Positions 34,943 through 43,574 of a stretch of DNA of 64,000 nucleotides are shown here, in pieces. The stretch is taken from contig NZ_JABSNO010000011.1 in the NCBI RefSeq assembly GCF_013294015.1, positions 36,184 through 100,183 of the forward strand, written 5' to 3'. The DNA is from Frigoriflavimonas asaccharolytica. Its GTDB lineage: Bacteria; Bacteroidota; Bacteroidia; Flavobacteriales; Weeksellaceae. A program made the translations under genes and the position numbers. Every line of letters begins with the position of its first letter. Position 1 is the first letter of the stretch. A model generated the notes under the pieces. That model did not search any database and had not been told where the DNA came from. It saw only the letters and a program-made list of their open reading frames with translations.

Positions 34943-36787
34943 GTGAACATTCATAATAAAAAGAAATTAATCAGTTTTTTAAAATACAAAAATGAATTTC
35001 AAAGCTATGGCTTAAAGAAAGTGCGCAGTTATGAATTGGTCTTGCATTGGTTGAGCAATAGATTAAGCAGAAATCAATTTCTAATACTTTCTGGTATTTT
35101 AGTAGGTTGCACCGCAGGTTTGGCAGGAGTTTTACTGAAAACTTTGGTGCATTATATTCATCATTTTATCATTACAAAAGTTCATTTCGAAGAGCAAATT
35201 TTTTTCTACGGTGTTTTCCCATTTTTAGGTATTGTACTCACTACGCTCGTGGTAATTTATGTGTATAAAGGTAATGATAGAAAAGGAATTGGTGCAATTC
35301 TCTACGAAATAGCAAAAAATTCTAGTATAGTTTCTTCCGTAAAAATGTATTCTCAAATAGTACAAAGTGCTATAACCGTTGGTCTTGGTGGTTCTGCAGG
35401 ATTGGAAAGCCCAATTGCAGTAACTGGTGCTGCGATAGGATCTAATTTTGCACAAACATACAGATTGGGCTACAAAGAAAGAACACTTTTGCTAGCTGCA
35501 GGTGCAACAGCGGGAATTGCATCTGCGTTTAATGCGCCAATTGCAGGGGTAATGTTTGCTTTTGAAATATTATTAACTGGTGTTGTTTTTTCAGATTTCA
35601 TACCTTTGGTTGTGGCAGCAGTTTGTGGCAGTTTACTGTCTAGAATATTGCTACAAGAAGATGTTTTGTTTAGATTTTATACACGCCAATCTTTTGATTA
35701 TTACAATGTTCCGTATTATCTATTGTTGGGAATAGCAACCGGATTTTACGCGAGATATTATGTATATGTAAATTTAAAAGTTGAGCATTATATAAAAAAT
35801 TTAAAATTTTCTCGACTAAAAAAAGCAGTTTTGGGAGGTGCTGCTCTATCTTTTTTGTGTGTGCTTTTGCCGCCACTTTTTGGCGAAGGATATGAAACCT
35901 TGAAATTAATGACGATGGGAAATCCTGCAGTCATCATAGAAAATAGTTTTTTTGGCTACCTAGATTTGGGAAGTTGGACAATCATCATCTTCCTTGTTTT
36001 AATTTGTTTATTAAAAGCTTTTGCGAGTTCTATCACTATTTTTAGTGGTGGTAATGGTGGAAATTTTGCGCCTTCTCTTTTTGCTGGTGGCACGCTAGGA
36101 TTTCTATTTGCGCTTATTTGCAAACAATTTGGGATGGAAAATGTGCCGATGAGCAATCTCGTATTGGTAGGAATGGCAGGAGTAATGAGTGGCGTTTTAT
36201 ACGCACCTTTAACGGCCATATTTTTGATTGCAGAAAGTAGCCAAGGTTATGATCTATTTATCCCATTGATGATTGTTGCCGTAATTTCTTATCTTATGGC
36301 AAGGTGGTTTTCCCCAGTGAATCCAGAAATGCAACCAATGATAGATCGTGGACATATTTTTACAAGTGAGCACGATAGCAATCTTGTGAATTCTCTACAA
36401 TTAGAAAGTTTTATCGATAGAAATTCTGAGGGAATTTTAGAAAATTCTCCTGTTTCAGATTTATTTTCATTAATAAAAAATGGGAAAAAAAATATATTTG
36501 CGGTATTAGATAAAGATCAAAACTTGAAAGGTGTGCTTACTTTGGATGATGTTCGCCCATATCTTTTTAATAAAGATCAAGAATTGCCAGAAAGTATAGA
36601 GAAGATAATGATAGTGCCACCAGCAATTGTACATTTAAATGATGATGCAGTTGCAATAATCAAAAAATTTGATGAAACTGGAGCTTGGCATTTGCCAGTG
36701 TTAGATTCGCAAGAAAAATTTGTTGGTTTTATTTCTAAATCGAAAATTTTAACAGGATATAGGCAGCTATTAAAAGAGTATAGTTAA
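34943..36787 (+). CDS. ClC-type chloride channel/antiporter with CBS domains
   Basis: 614 residues starting at GTG (34943). About ten to twelve membrane segments span residues 45-430. Selectivity-filter motifs are GGSAGLESPI (with the gating-type Glu) near 150, and GGNGGNFAPSLFAGG near 360. Two CBS domains occupy residues 490-610. It moves chloride, probably in exchange for protons, across the inner membrane, with CBS domains sensing nucleotides. Transcribed alone, divergent from aroQ and convergent with the restriction operon whose last gene ends 17 bp away. Confidence 0.92.
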   Translation: MNIHNKKKLISFLKYKNEFQSYGLKKVRSYELVLHWLSNRLSRNQFLILSGILVGCTAGLAGVLLKTLVHYIHHFIITKVHFEEQIFFYGVFPFLGIVLTTLVVIYVYKGNDRKGIGAILYEIAKNSSIVSSVKMYSQIVQSAITVGLGGSAGLESPIAVTGAAIGSNFAQTYRLGYKERTLLLAAGATAGIASAFNAPIAGVMFAFEILLTGVVFSDFIPLVVAAVCGSLLSRILLQEDVLFRFYTRQSFDYYNVPYYLLLGIATGFYARYYVYVNLKVEHYIKNLKFSRLKKAVLGGAALSFLCVLLPPLFGEGYETLKLMTMGNPAVIIENSFFGYLDLGSWTIIIFLVLICLLKAFASSITIFSGGNGGNFAPSLFAGGTLGFLFALICKQFGMENVPMSNLVLVGMAGVMSGVLYAPLTAIFLIAESSQGYDLFIPLMIVAVISYLMARWFSPVNPEMQPMIDRGHIFTSEHDSNLVNSLQLESFIDRNSEGILENSPVSDLFSLIKNGKKNIFAVLDKDQNLKGVLTLDDVRPYLFNKDQELPESIEKIMIVPPAIVHLNDDAVAIIKKFDETGAWHLPVLDSQEKFVGFISKSKILTGYRQLLKEYS

Positions 36788-36803
36788 TGATTTTGGTCTA
36801 TTT

Positions 36804-38792
36804 TTAAGAGATTAAATTTTCGGAAATTTCTTGCAATACAGAAATTGTAGCTTTTAGTTGGATGTCTTTGGTAGGATTATTCACCACATCTGAAGGACCA
36901 TTTAATTTAACTTTAATGTCCTTTAGAAATTTTTCGTCGGTAATTAAATTTTTCATTGATAGAAGTTTAGGAAAAAATTTCTGCAAATTATCGAAACGGT
37001 AGAATATCAATTTATTAATTGCTTTTCTAATGATGGCTTCTCCAAAATCCAAAAGATTATAAATTACTACCGTATTTTCCATAGGAATTGGAATTGAATC
37101 TTCAAATATGCGGGAAGAGGTAGAATAGCCGGTGCTAAATTTCACGGTATAAATTTTTTCTCGCAGTTCTATTGGAAGTTCCGAAATGCTTAATTTATAA
37201 TTAGCTTTTTTGTTTTTTTCTAATGTAGTGTCTGTTTTTTTATCATTTTGTCTTAAATTTTCTTCCTTAGTAGGCTTTAATCCAATGTCTTCCAAAGCTT
37301 TGTTGAGTTCAGAAATATATTTAGGATTGTGAGTAGAATGATAGTACAACTCTTCGCAAATTCTTAGTGGATGCTGCAAATTGTCATCATATTTTCTTTG
37401 GAATAATGCTTGAGTTTCATCAATTTGAAAGGGACAATATCTTGCTCCTCTTCCGATTAATTGCGCTTCCGACATGGTGGTTTTTCCAATTTTTCCAGCT
37501 TTGTGGTCGCTGTCTTTTGTATTGTATAGTCTTACAATATCAAAAAGATTGAGTACATCCCAACCTTCATTCAGCTTATCAACAGCAAAAACTACCCGAT
37601 ATTCATTTTTTACATCCTCCAAATTATTGATAAGCAATTGCTTTTCATCGCTATCATTTTTACTATTTACAGATATGCATTTTTCTATGCAGAAATCTTC
37701 CTTAATTTCTAATAATAAATTTTCTAGCGAAATATTCTTTTCTTTAAAATAATCGAAAATCTTTACAAAAATTTTTTCTGAATTTTTATTTCTAATCTGC
37801 TCTATTTCGACGGATTTTAAATTTTCTATCTTATATGCAAATTCCTCAAAAAAATTAATACTATCTGCAATTGTTTTAGATTTGAAAAGAATGACAGGTT
37901 TTATATTTTTTTTAAAATCTTCGAAAATCTTTCTTCGGTAAACACTTAATAGAACAGCTTGAAGTGCACGCTCAAATGGTTCTAGATCTGCTTGCAATAG
38001 CTGAACTTCTTTAGAATACTGGTCAATCCGAAATTGTTTTAAAGGATAATCGAAAATTAATTTATCTAAATATTTTTCTTTCAGATTTTCATTTTCCAGA
38101 TCTGCAGTTGCCGTAAATTCTAGCAATAAATTTTCTGAGTTGGATTTGAAAATTTTATTTACTGTACTTTCCCAACTGAAAATCTCTTCTTGCTCGTCTT
38201 TAGAAAGTTTTCCTTTTTTGGTGTCAGCATTGATGTGGTGCGCTTCATCCGATAATAAAACTACTTTTCTATCTGCAAAATCTTCGTAGTTTAAGGCATT
38301 TTCTCGTGGTGTATTCAATTTTAAATGAAGACCTTGCACTGTAGTGAATACGATATTGATATCTTCTAAATTTACAGCTTCTAAATTTTCTACCTCTGCG
38401 ATTTGGACCTTTTTATCTGCAAACGAAACGATATTATTGAACAAATATTTGGACGAAGAACTATTTAAAAAATTGTCTTTGGTTTTTTCAATAATATTAT
38501 TGCTGTGTACAAAAAAGATAAAATTTCGATATCCACGCTCGTAAAGATCTAAAATTAAACCTGCCATCACCAAAGTTTTTCCACTTCCTGTTGCCATGTG
38601 AAACAAAAGTTGGAAAGATTTCTTATCATTAAAAAATGCAGAAAAATAATAATTGAAGCGTGCAAAAGCTTCTGCCTGATAGGGTCTTATTGCCAATTTA
38701 GGATTAAGATTTTGCACAATATTTTTATTGGTTTCAAAGGAAACAAAACCAGACTCTATAGCTTTTGATATTTCGGAATTCAGATTTGGCAT
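36804..38792 (-). CDS. Type III restriction system Res-like SF2 helicase/translocase, no C-terminal nuclease seen
   Basis: 662 residues. Motif I is MATGSGKTLVMAG near residue 68, motif II SDEAHHIN near 187, and the motif VI region QLIGRGARY near 445. These match the ATPase of type III Res subunits. Known Res proteins are about 900-1000 residues with a C-terminal PD-(D/E)XK endonuclease; this one ends at LQEISENLIS with no such motif visible. The nuclease may be supplied by the 200-residue protein encoded 8 bp upstream. Last gene of mod / small ORF / res. Confidence 0.88.
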   Translation of the reverse strand: MPNLNSEISKAIESGFVSFETNKNIVQNLNPKLAIRPYQAEAFARFNYYFSAFFNDKKSFQLLFHMATGSGKTLVMAGLILDLYERGYRNFIFFVHSNNIIEKTKDNFLNSSSSKYLFNNIVSFADKKVQIAEVENLEAVNLEDINIVFTTVQGLHLKLNTPRENALNYEDFADRKVVLLSDEAHHINADTKKGKLSKDEQEEIFSWESTVNKIFKSNSENLLLEFTATADLENENLKEKYLDKLIFDYPLKQFRIDQYSKEVQLLQADLEPFERALQAVLLSVYRRKIFEDFKKNIKPVILFKSKTIADSINFFEEFAYKIENLKSVEIEQIRNKNSEKIFVKIFDYFKEKNISLENLLLEIKEDFCIEKCISVNSKNDSDEKQLLINNLEDVKNEYRVVFAVDKLNEGWDVLNLFDIVRLYNTKDSDHKAGKIGKTTMSEAQLIGRGARYCPFQIDETQALFQRKYDDNLQHPLRICEELYYHSTHNPKYISELNKALEDIGLKPTKEENLRQNDKKTDTTLEKNKKANYKLSISELPIELREKIYTVKFSTGYSTSSRIFEDSIPIPMENTVVIYNLLDFGEAIIRKAINKLIFYRFDNLQKFFPKLLSMKNLITDEKFLKDIKVKLNGPSDVVNNPTKDIQLKATISVLQEISENLIS

Positions 38793-38800
38793 AGATAAAT

Positions 38801-39403
38801 TTATAAAAATCCTTTTTGTGCAATCACGATATTTTCTCCAAAAAGATCTATCAAATAAGAAATTTCTATCGGAAAAAATGAAGAAGATTGATCTTTATTA
38901 AATTTCACAGGACATTCTATTATCTTTTGATTGTTTTCAATGATCACTTTACAAAAATTTGCGCCATTGTCTTTTATCCTTATTTCGCCAGAATCTATTT
39001 TAGAATATACTTTTTCCATATCAATAATGGCATATTTTATAAAATCTGTACATTCAGCAATATCTGTTTTTAAGCAATTTGTAATGCCATAAGTGAAAAA
39101 AGCTGCTTTCATTTTGTAATATTCTGATTCTCGTCTCGCTTCGTGTATGTTTCCATCTCTTCTATATCTTATCGTAAAATCGGAATATTTCTGAAATTTT
39201 CTTTCTCTAAATCTTTCTTGGACCGTTTTTATAATCCCATCTTTCTTAAAAATGTAATCTATACCATTTTCCCTATCTATTTTTTCGGCATATTTCTCTT
39301 CCAATACTTCTTGCACCCATCCAATTTCATTATATATTTTTGAAACTGCTATATTTTTGTGCACAAAATCCGTAAAACTTCTATCGTCAGTATATTTTGC
39401 CAT
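38801..39403 (-). CDS. Unknown protein in type III RM operon, candidate separate nuclease subunit
   Basis: 200 residues, not recognised as a named family. It lies between mod (5 bp) and res (8 bp) on the same strand. The segment ENGIDYIFKKDGII followed by VQERFRERK and YSDFTIRY (residues about 45-82) has a D...(Q/E)xR/K spacing like the PD-(D/E)XK nuclease core. The rest (KMKAAFFTYG and a C-terminal beta-rich part with FFPIEISYLIDLFG) is of unknown fold. With Res lacking its nuclease domain, this protein is the natural candidate to cut DNA; that is inference. No signal peptide or membrane segment. Confidence 0.75.
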   Translation of the reverse strand: MAKYTDDRSFTDFVHKNIAVSKIYNEIGWVQEVLEEKYAEKIDRENGIDYIFKKDGIIKTVQERFRERKFQKYSDFTIRYRRDGNIHEARRESEYYKMKAAFFTYGITNCLKTDIAECTDFIKYAIIDMEKVYSKIDSGEIRIKDNGANFCKVIIENNQKIIECPVKFNKDQSSSFFPIEISYLIDLFGENIVIAQKGFL

Positions 39404-39408
39404 ACAAT

Positions 39409-41358
39409 TTATTTTGAATTATAAAATTGCTGATTGATTTTTACTATTTCTTTTGAAATATTATAAGTTTGGTCTTCGATTTCAGAATAATTGATGTATA
39501 ATTCATTTTTATCCAATAAATTGATCAATACGATCTTCTGCTGGTCCAAAGTTAAATCTTCAAAGAGAGGAATATTTTCTTCAAATGAAGTCTTGGATAT
39601 TTTGTAATTTCTGGAAGAATCCTCTAAAATAGATTTCCGTATTTTTTCAATATCGTTTCCGTTGTTCGCAGCTTGAATTTTTGCAATATATTGCGCATTG
39701 TGCTTTGCCAATTCTGCGTATATAAAATTTCCACCTCCGATCCAATTCACATTCTTAGAAATACCAGTTGTATCACCAGAAATTACGTTTTGAAGCCTTA
39801 CAACACTATCATTTTCGCCATAGTCCATTTGCTCAATACCGATATATCTTCTGCCCATTTTGTGCGCAACTGCAGCTGTAGTGCCACTTCCAAGATGATA
39901 ATCTAACACGATATCATTTGCATCAGTAGTCATTGCAATGATTCTCTGTAATAATTTTTCTGGTTTTTTGCCATTGCTAAATTTCACACCTCCTTCACTG
40001 GAAGGTGTTGTGCCAATGTCTACCCATAAATCCGAAGCCAAAACCCCAAAATATTTTTTATTCTCTTCTATTATAACTCTTTCTTGTAATGGCACAAAAA
40101 CACCACCGTCATAGATAAGCACAATTTTTTTCAAAGAGTTTTCGTAGGCCTCTACAATACCTTTACTTTTATTGGCTAAAGCAAAATTTTTAAATTTTTC
40201 ACCTGCTTTTTTAATGTTTTTTTCTAAGGAATAGATATTTTCTGAATTTTGAAGTGCATAATTTTCAAAAGCTTTTTTCGTTAGAAGATCTTTTTCCGTT
40301 GATGAAATGTCTAGATGAGTGAATTTTTCTTTAAATTTCTTAGAAATATCTTCTACAGTGTAGGTTCCATCTTTATTGATGACCTCATATTTGTAATTCA
40401 AATTAAATTCTGCTTTCGTATAAAAAGGCTTAAACCGGAAAGATTTAGATTTTGAATAGAATAAAATATATTCTTTTACTTTAAAAAGTCTTTCTCCGCG
40501 TTTCACATTTATGGCATTTACTCCACTTTCTGTGCTAGATTTTAAAACAATAGTTTCTCGAAAGTTTTCTTTTCCGAAAATATCATCACAAAGTACTTTC
40601 AAATAAGCAAATTCGCTGTCATCAACTTGAATGAAAAATGTTCCATCAGATTTCAATAGGTTCCAGGCAACTTCCAATCTATTTTTCATGAAAGTTAGCC
40701 AAGTGCTTCTGTTGAAACTATCATTGTATTGAAAACTATCATTGCCAGTATTGTACGGCGGATCGATATATATTAGTTTAATTTTTCCTTTATGGCTCTT
40801 TGTAAGAGAATGTAAGGCAATTAAATTATTCCCTTTGAGGATTAAATTATCATTTATAGTGCATTCTTCTACAATATGTTCTCCATTTTCATCATATTTT
40901 TTCCAATTGATCAATGCTTTTGGTTCAAATAGACGATCAATTTCTTCAGAAGCTAGTGTTTCATTCCAAAATATTTCTTGCCTTTTTTGATCTTCCTTTG
41001 TTTGTCCACCTTCTAAAATGCAATCTTTGTATGGGAAATCTAATACTACTTCTTTTGCTTCCGTTAGGTATTCTCCATTTGCAGTGAGCCCAATTTTATT
41101 TTTAAAAGACGTAAAACTATCTGGTAAAAATTCTTTGTTAGAGATAAATTTTTGGAATTTAATTTTATCAAATATGAAAATATCATCTACTTTCTGAAAA
41201 AAAATAGAATTACTTCTTTCGTCTTTCATCAAAACAGAAAGTAATTTTGGATCTAATCTTAAGGCGGCTTCTACAATTTTGTTTTTAAAAACGTCTGTAC
41301 CATCTGAAAATTCTTCAATTTCTTTTAAAATATTTTTAATATGTTCAAATGAGTTCAT
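39409..41358 (-). CDS. Type III restriction-modification DNA methyltransferase (Mod)
   Basis: 649 residues. A catalytic DPPY motif in KLIYIDPPYNTGNDS near residue 200 precedes the AdoMet-binding motif LDYHLGSGTTAAVAHKMGRRY near 490, the order of beta-group adenine methyltransferases of type III systems. The central region (about 280-430) would be the target recognition domain. It methylates adenine in one strand of a short asymmetric site. First gene of the operon; the flanking 255 bp hold A/T-rich DNA and a terminator facing the other way. Confidence 0.93.
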   Translation of the reverse strand: MNSFEHIKNILKEIEEFSDGTDVFKNKIVEAALRLDPKLLSVLMKDERSNSIFFQKVDDIFIFDKIKFQKFISNKEFLPDSFTSFKNKIGLTANGEYLTEAKEVVLDFPYKDCILEGGQTKEDQKRQEIFWNETLASEEIDRLFEPKALINWKKYDENGEHIVEECTINDNLILKGNNLIALHSLTKSHKGKIKLIYIDPPYNTGNDSFQYNDSFNRSTWLTFMKNRLEVAWNLLKSDGTFFIQVDDSEFAYLKVLCDDIFGKENFRETIVLKSSTESGVNAINVKRGERLFKVKEYILFYSKSKSFRFKPFYTKAEFNLNYKYEVINKDGTYTVEDISKKFKEKFTHLDISSTEKDLLTKKAFENYALQNSENIYSLEKNIKKAGEKFKNFALANKSKGIVEAYENSLKKIVLIYDGGVFVPLQERVIIEENKKYFGVLASDLWVDIGTTPSSEGGVKFSNGKKPEKLLQRIIAMTTDANDIVLDYHLGSGTTAAVAHKMGRRYIGIEQMDYGENDSVVRLQNVISGDTTGISKNVNWIGGGNFIYAELAKHNAQYIAKIQAANNGNDIEKIRKSILEDSSRNYKISKTSFEENIPLFEDLTLDQQKIVLINLLDKNELYINYSEIEDQTYNISKEIVKINQQFYNSK

Positions 41359-41575
41359 AGATTTTCAGTAATTGATATTCTTATTTTTATAAAGATTTGC
41401 GCTATCAAATATAAACATTGTGCGTGAAGTAGAAATTAAAGAGGACGATTTTATTTAAAATAGATCCTATTAAGAAGTTTTAAATAGTATTGCCTTACAT
41501 AGATTTGGCGATATTTTTATTTAAAAATAGATAAGCAGTATAGAATATTTTAAAAACGAAAAAGTTTTAAACAAA

Positions 41576-41604
41576 AAAAAAGAATCTCAAAATGAGATTC
41601 TTTT
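41576..41604 (-). terminator. Terminator after rpsT / tRNA-Glu
   Basis: AGAATCTCA (41581-41589), AAA loop, TGAGATTCT, with T-runs on the minus strand. It lies just beyond the tRNA 3' end. Confidence 0.85.
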
Positions 41605-41613
41605 CAAAAAATG

Positions 41614-41685
41614 TAGCCCGTAGGGGAGTCGAACCCCTCTTACCAGGATGAAAACCTGAGGTCCTAACCGATAGACGAACGGGCC
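41614..41685 (-). tRNA. tRNA-Glu (anticodon UUC), copy downstream of rpsT
   Basis: Minus-strand cloverleaf of 72 nt: acceptor GGCCCGT/ACGGGCT (G1-U72), anticodon stem TCAGG/CCTGG around loop TTTTCAT giving anticodon TTC, T-loop GGTTCGACTCC. CCA is not encoded. It lies 10 bp after the rpsT stop and shares its transcript. Confidence 0.96.
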
Positions 41686-41695
41686 ATCAATTAGT

Positions 41696-41950
41696 TTATG
41701 CTAATGAATTGACATGCTTAGCCAATTTGCTTTTTAAGTTGGCAGCTTTATTCTTGTGAATAATGTTTTTCTTTGCCAATTTATCTAATAAAGAAATTAC
41801 TTTAGGTAATTGCTCTACTGCTGTTGTTTTATTTTCTTCAGCTTTTAAATTCTTCATTGCAGATCTTGCGGTTTTGTGATAAAACCTGTTTTGCAATCTC
41901 TTCGCTGCGCTCTGTCTAATTCTCTTTAATGCTGATTTATGATTTGCCAT
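41696..41950 (-). CDS. rpsT: 30S ribosomal protein S20
   Basis: 84 residues, highly basic and helical, starting MANHKSALKRIRQSAAKRLQN with RSAMKNLKAEE near 31 and ending in LAKHVNSLA. This is the standard S20 pattern. It binds 16S rRNA in the body of the 30S subunit. The gene sits between two tRNA-Glu genes on the same strand. Confidence 0.97.
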   Translation of the reverse strand: MANHKSALKRIRQSAAKRLQNRFYHKTARSAMKNLKAEENKTTAVEQLPKVISLLDKLAKKNIIHKNKAANLKSKLAKHVNSLA

Positions 41951-42025
41951 AATTGTTTCTAAAATGTGGGTGCAAAGATATAAATTATTTTAATATTTAC
42001 AAATTTATTTTTTAAAATTTTTTAG

Positions 42026-42097
42026 TAGCCTATAGAGGAATCGAACCTCTGTTGCAAGACTGAAAATCTTGAGTCCTCACCACTAGACGAATAGGCC
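42026..42097 (-). tRNA. tRNA-Glu (anticodon UUC), copy upstream of rpsT
   Basis: 72-nt cloverleaf: acceptor GGCCTAT/ATAGGCT, anticodon stem CAAGA/TCTTG around TTTTCAG with anticodon TTC, T-arm CAGAGGTTCGATTCCTCT. It differs from the other copy in acceptor, anticodon-stem and T-stem sequence while keeping the anticodon. Confidence 0.96.
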
Positions 42098-42154
42098 AAA
42101 TGATTTAGGACTGCAAAAATAGAAATATTTATTGGAACTGCAAAATAAAAATGA

Positions 42155-43435
42155 TTATTTATTTACTTTTTGTAAAGTTGTATCTGTAATTCCCATTTTT
42201 TCTAGTTGATCTTGTAGTGCGACCGCCTCTTCTAAGGTGCTTGCTTTCCCCCAAGTATAGTAGAATGTCCTACCTTCTTTCTCTCTTTCTACATCCTTCA
42301 ATTTGGAAAGAATAGGGGAGGAATTGCTTAATTTACTTTCACTCACTGCAACTTCAATGGTATAATATCCTGAGTTTAATTTCTGATTTGGTATAAAACC
42401 TACCGCGTAAGCATTGCGGAAACCAGCATCTTTTGATGTTTTAAGGTTATTATCCCTTATTGATGCGAAATTGGTAACGCTGTAGTAATACTTATAAAAA
42501 CCATTTTCTTTAATGGGTAAAATGTATTTTAAACCACGCAATGCAGGGTGTCCATCTGTATATTTCATGTTAGTACTCATCAAAAGAATTCGGAAATCAT
42601 TTTTAAGGGGAGTTTCTACTGGCTTTTCTTTTACTACAATCGTAGGCGATGGACTATTGTTTACTTTACTATAATATTTTTGTATTGCATCATAAATTTC
42701 GTCGGCTGTCTTTTTTTGTCCTTGTTCTGATGAAAGATAGACTGCATCTTCTGGATTATTTACGAAGCCGGTTTCTACCAGTACGGATGTAGTAGCACTC
42801 ATTCTCAAGATGTGCAAATTGGTTTGCTTCACACCTCTCGAAAAACGGCCGCCCTTATCAAAATTTTCTTCAATGTAACCGCCAATCAATAAACTTTTTT
42901 CTAAATATTTACTTTGTTGAATTTTCAGAGAGATAAGAGATTCTGGAGAATTTGGATCATAAGATGCGAGTGTTTGCTTGTCTTTATCGTTTAAATATAT
43001 GACATCATTTTCCCTTTTCGCAACTTCTAAGTTTTCTCTATTCTGTCCTGGTCCTTGCACGAAGGTTTCTGTACCTCTTGCAGTTGCAGTTCTACTCGGG
43101 GAGGAATTTACATGTATAGACATAAAAAGATCTGCTTTACTGCTGTTTGCAAGATCCGTTCTGTCGGTTAAAGAAGGATAAAAATCTGTTTTCCGTGTAT
43201 ATATTACATGAAAATTTTTGTTTGCTTCTAGCATCGCTCCCAATTTTAGAACAATTGCTAAGGTAATATCCTTTTCCATTGGGTAACCAAAATCGTACTT
43301 GCGATTCGCGCCTATATCCGATCCGCCATGTCCTGCATCCAATACAATTGTGAATTTCTTTTGTGCATTAGAAATGGAACTAAAGAAAATTAATGCTAGA
43401 AAGAAATATTTTTTTAAACTATTCGTTTTAATCAT
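42155..43435 (-). CDS. N-acetylmuramoyl-L-alanine amidase (Amidase_3) with SPOR-like C-terminus
   Basis: 426 residues with a signal peptide ending SNAQ. The zinc amidase core shows VLDAGHGGSDIGA (His), PMEKDITLA (Glu), MSIHVNSSP (His) and the catalytic Glu in VLVETGFVNNPED near 220. A linker with Pro/Thr follows, and a C-terminal domain (about 340-420) with YYTIEVAVS and GRTFYYTWGKASTLEEA that looks like a SPOR peptidoglycan-binding repeat. It cleaves the stem peptide from glycan during cell separation, in the periplasm. Divergently transcribed from lptD. Confidence 0.92.
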   Translation of the reverse strand: MIKTNSLKKYFFLALIFFSSISNAQKKFTIVLDAGHGGSDIGANRKYDFGYPMEKDITLAIVLKLGAMLEANKNFHVIYTRKTDFYPSLTDRTDLANSSKADLFMSIHVNSSPSRTATARGTETFVQGPGQNRENLEVAKRENDVIYLNDKDKQTLASYDPNSPESLISLKIQQSKYLEKSLLIGGYIEENFDKGGRFSRGVKQTNLHILRMSATTSVLVETGFVNNPEDAVYLSSEQGQKKTADEIYDAIQKYYSKVNNSPSPTIVVKEKPVETPLKNDFRILLMSTNMKYTDGHPALRGLKYILPIKENGFYKYYYSVTNFASIRDNNLKTSKDAGFRNAYAVGFIPNQKLNSGYYTIEVAVSESKLSNSSPILSKLKDVEREKEGRTFYYTWGKASTLEEAVALQDQLEKMGITDTTLQKVNK

Positions 43436-43490
43436 CTGTCAATTTTTAAAAATTGTTTAATTTTGACCCTTTAATAATTTAAATAAATAA

Positions 43491-43574
43491 ATCAAAATCA
43501 GCTTCAAAAATATATTACATATATTACTTATCCTAATTTTTAACAATATTTTAGCACAAAGAACTGCTAAAGTT
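43491..43574 (+). other. In-frame extension encoding the lptD signal peptide, without a usual start codon
   Basis: Translated in the lptD frame after the TAA at 43488-43490 this gives IKISFKNILHILLILI followed by FNNILAQRTAKV, a convincing Sec signal peptide with cleavage after LAQ or before it. There is no ATG, GTG or TTG; candidate initiators are ATC 43491, ATC 43497 or ATA 43509. Confidence 0.6.

Noticed and set aside
41452..41530. Direct repeat of TTTATTTAAAAATAGAT-like sequence upstream of mod
   Set aside because: Short, imperfect and in A/T-rich DNA where such matches arise by chance.
36788..41613. Integrated island with attachment sites at tRNA-Glu
   Set aside because: The tRNA 3' end faces the restriction operon, but I found no repeat of its 3' sequence near 36790 and no integrase gene.
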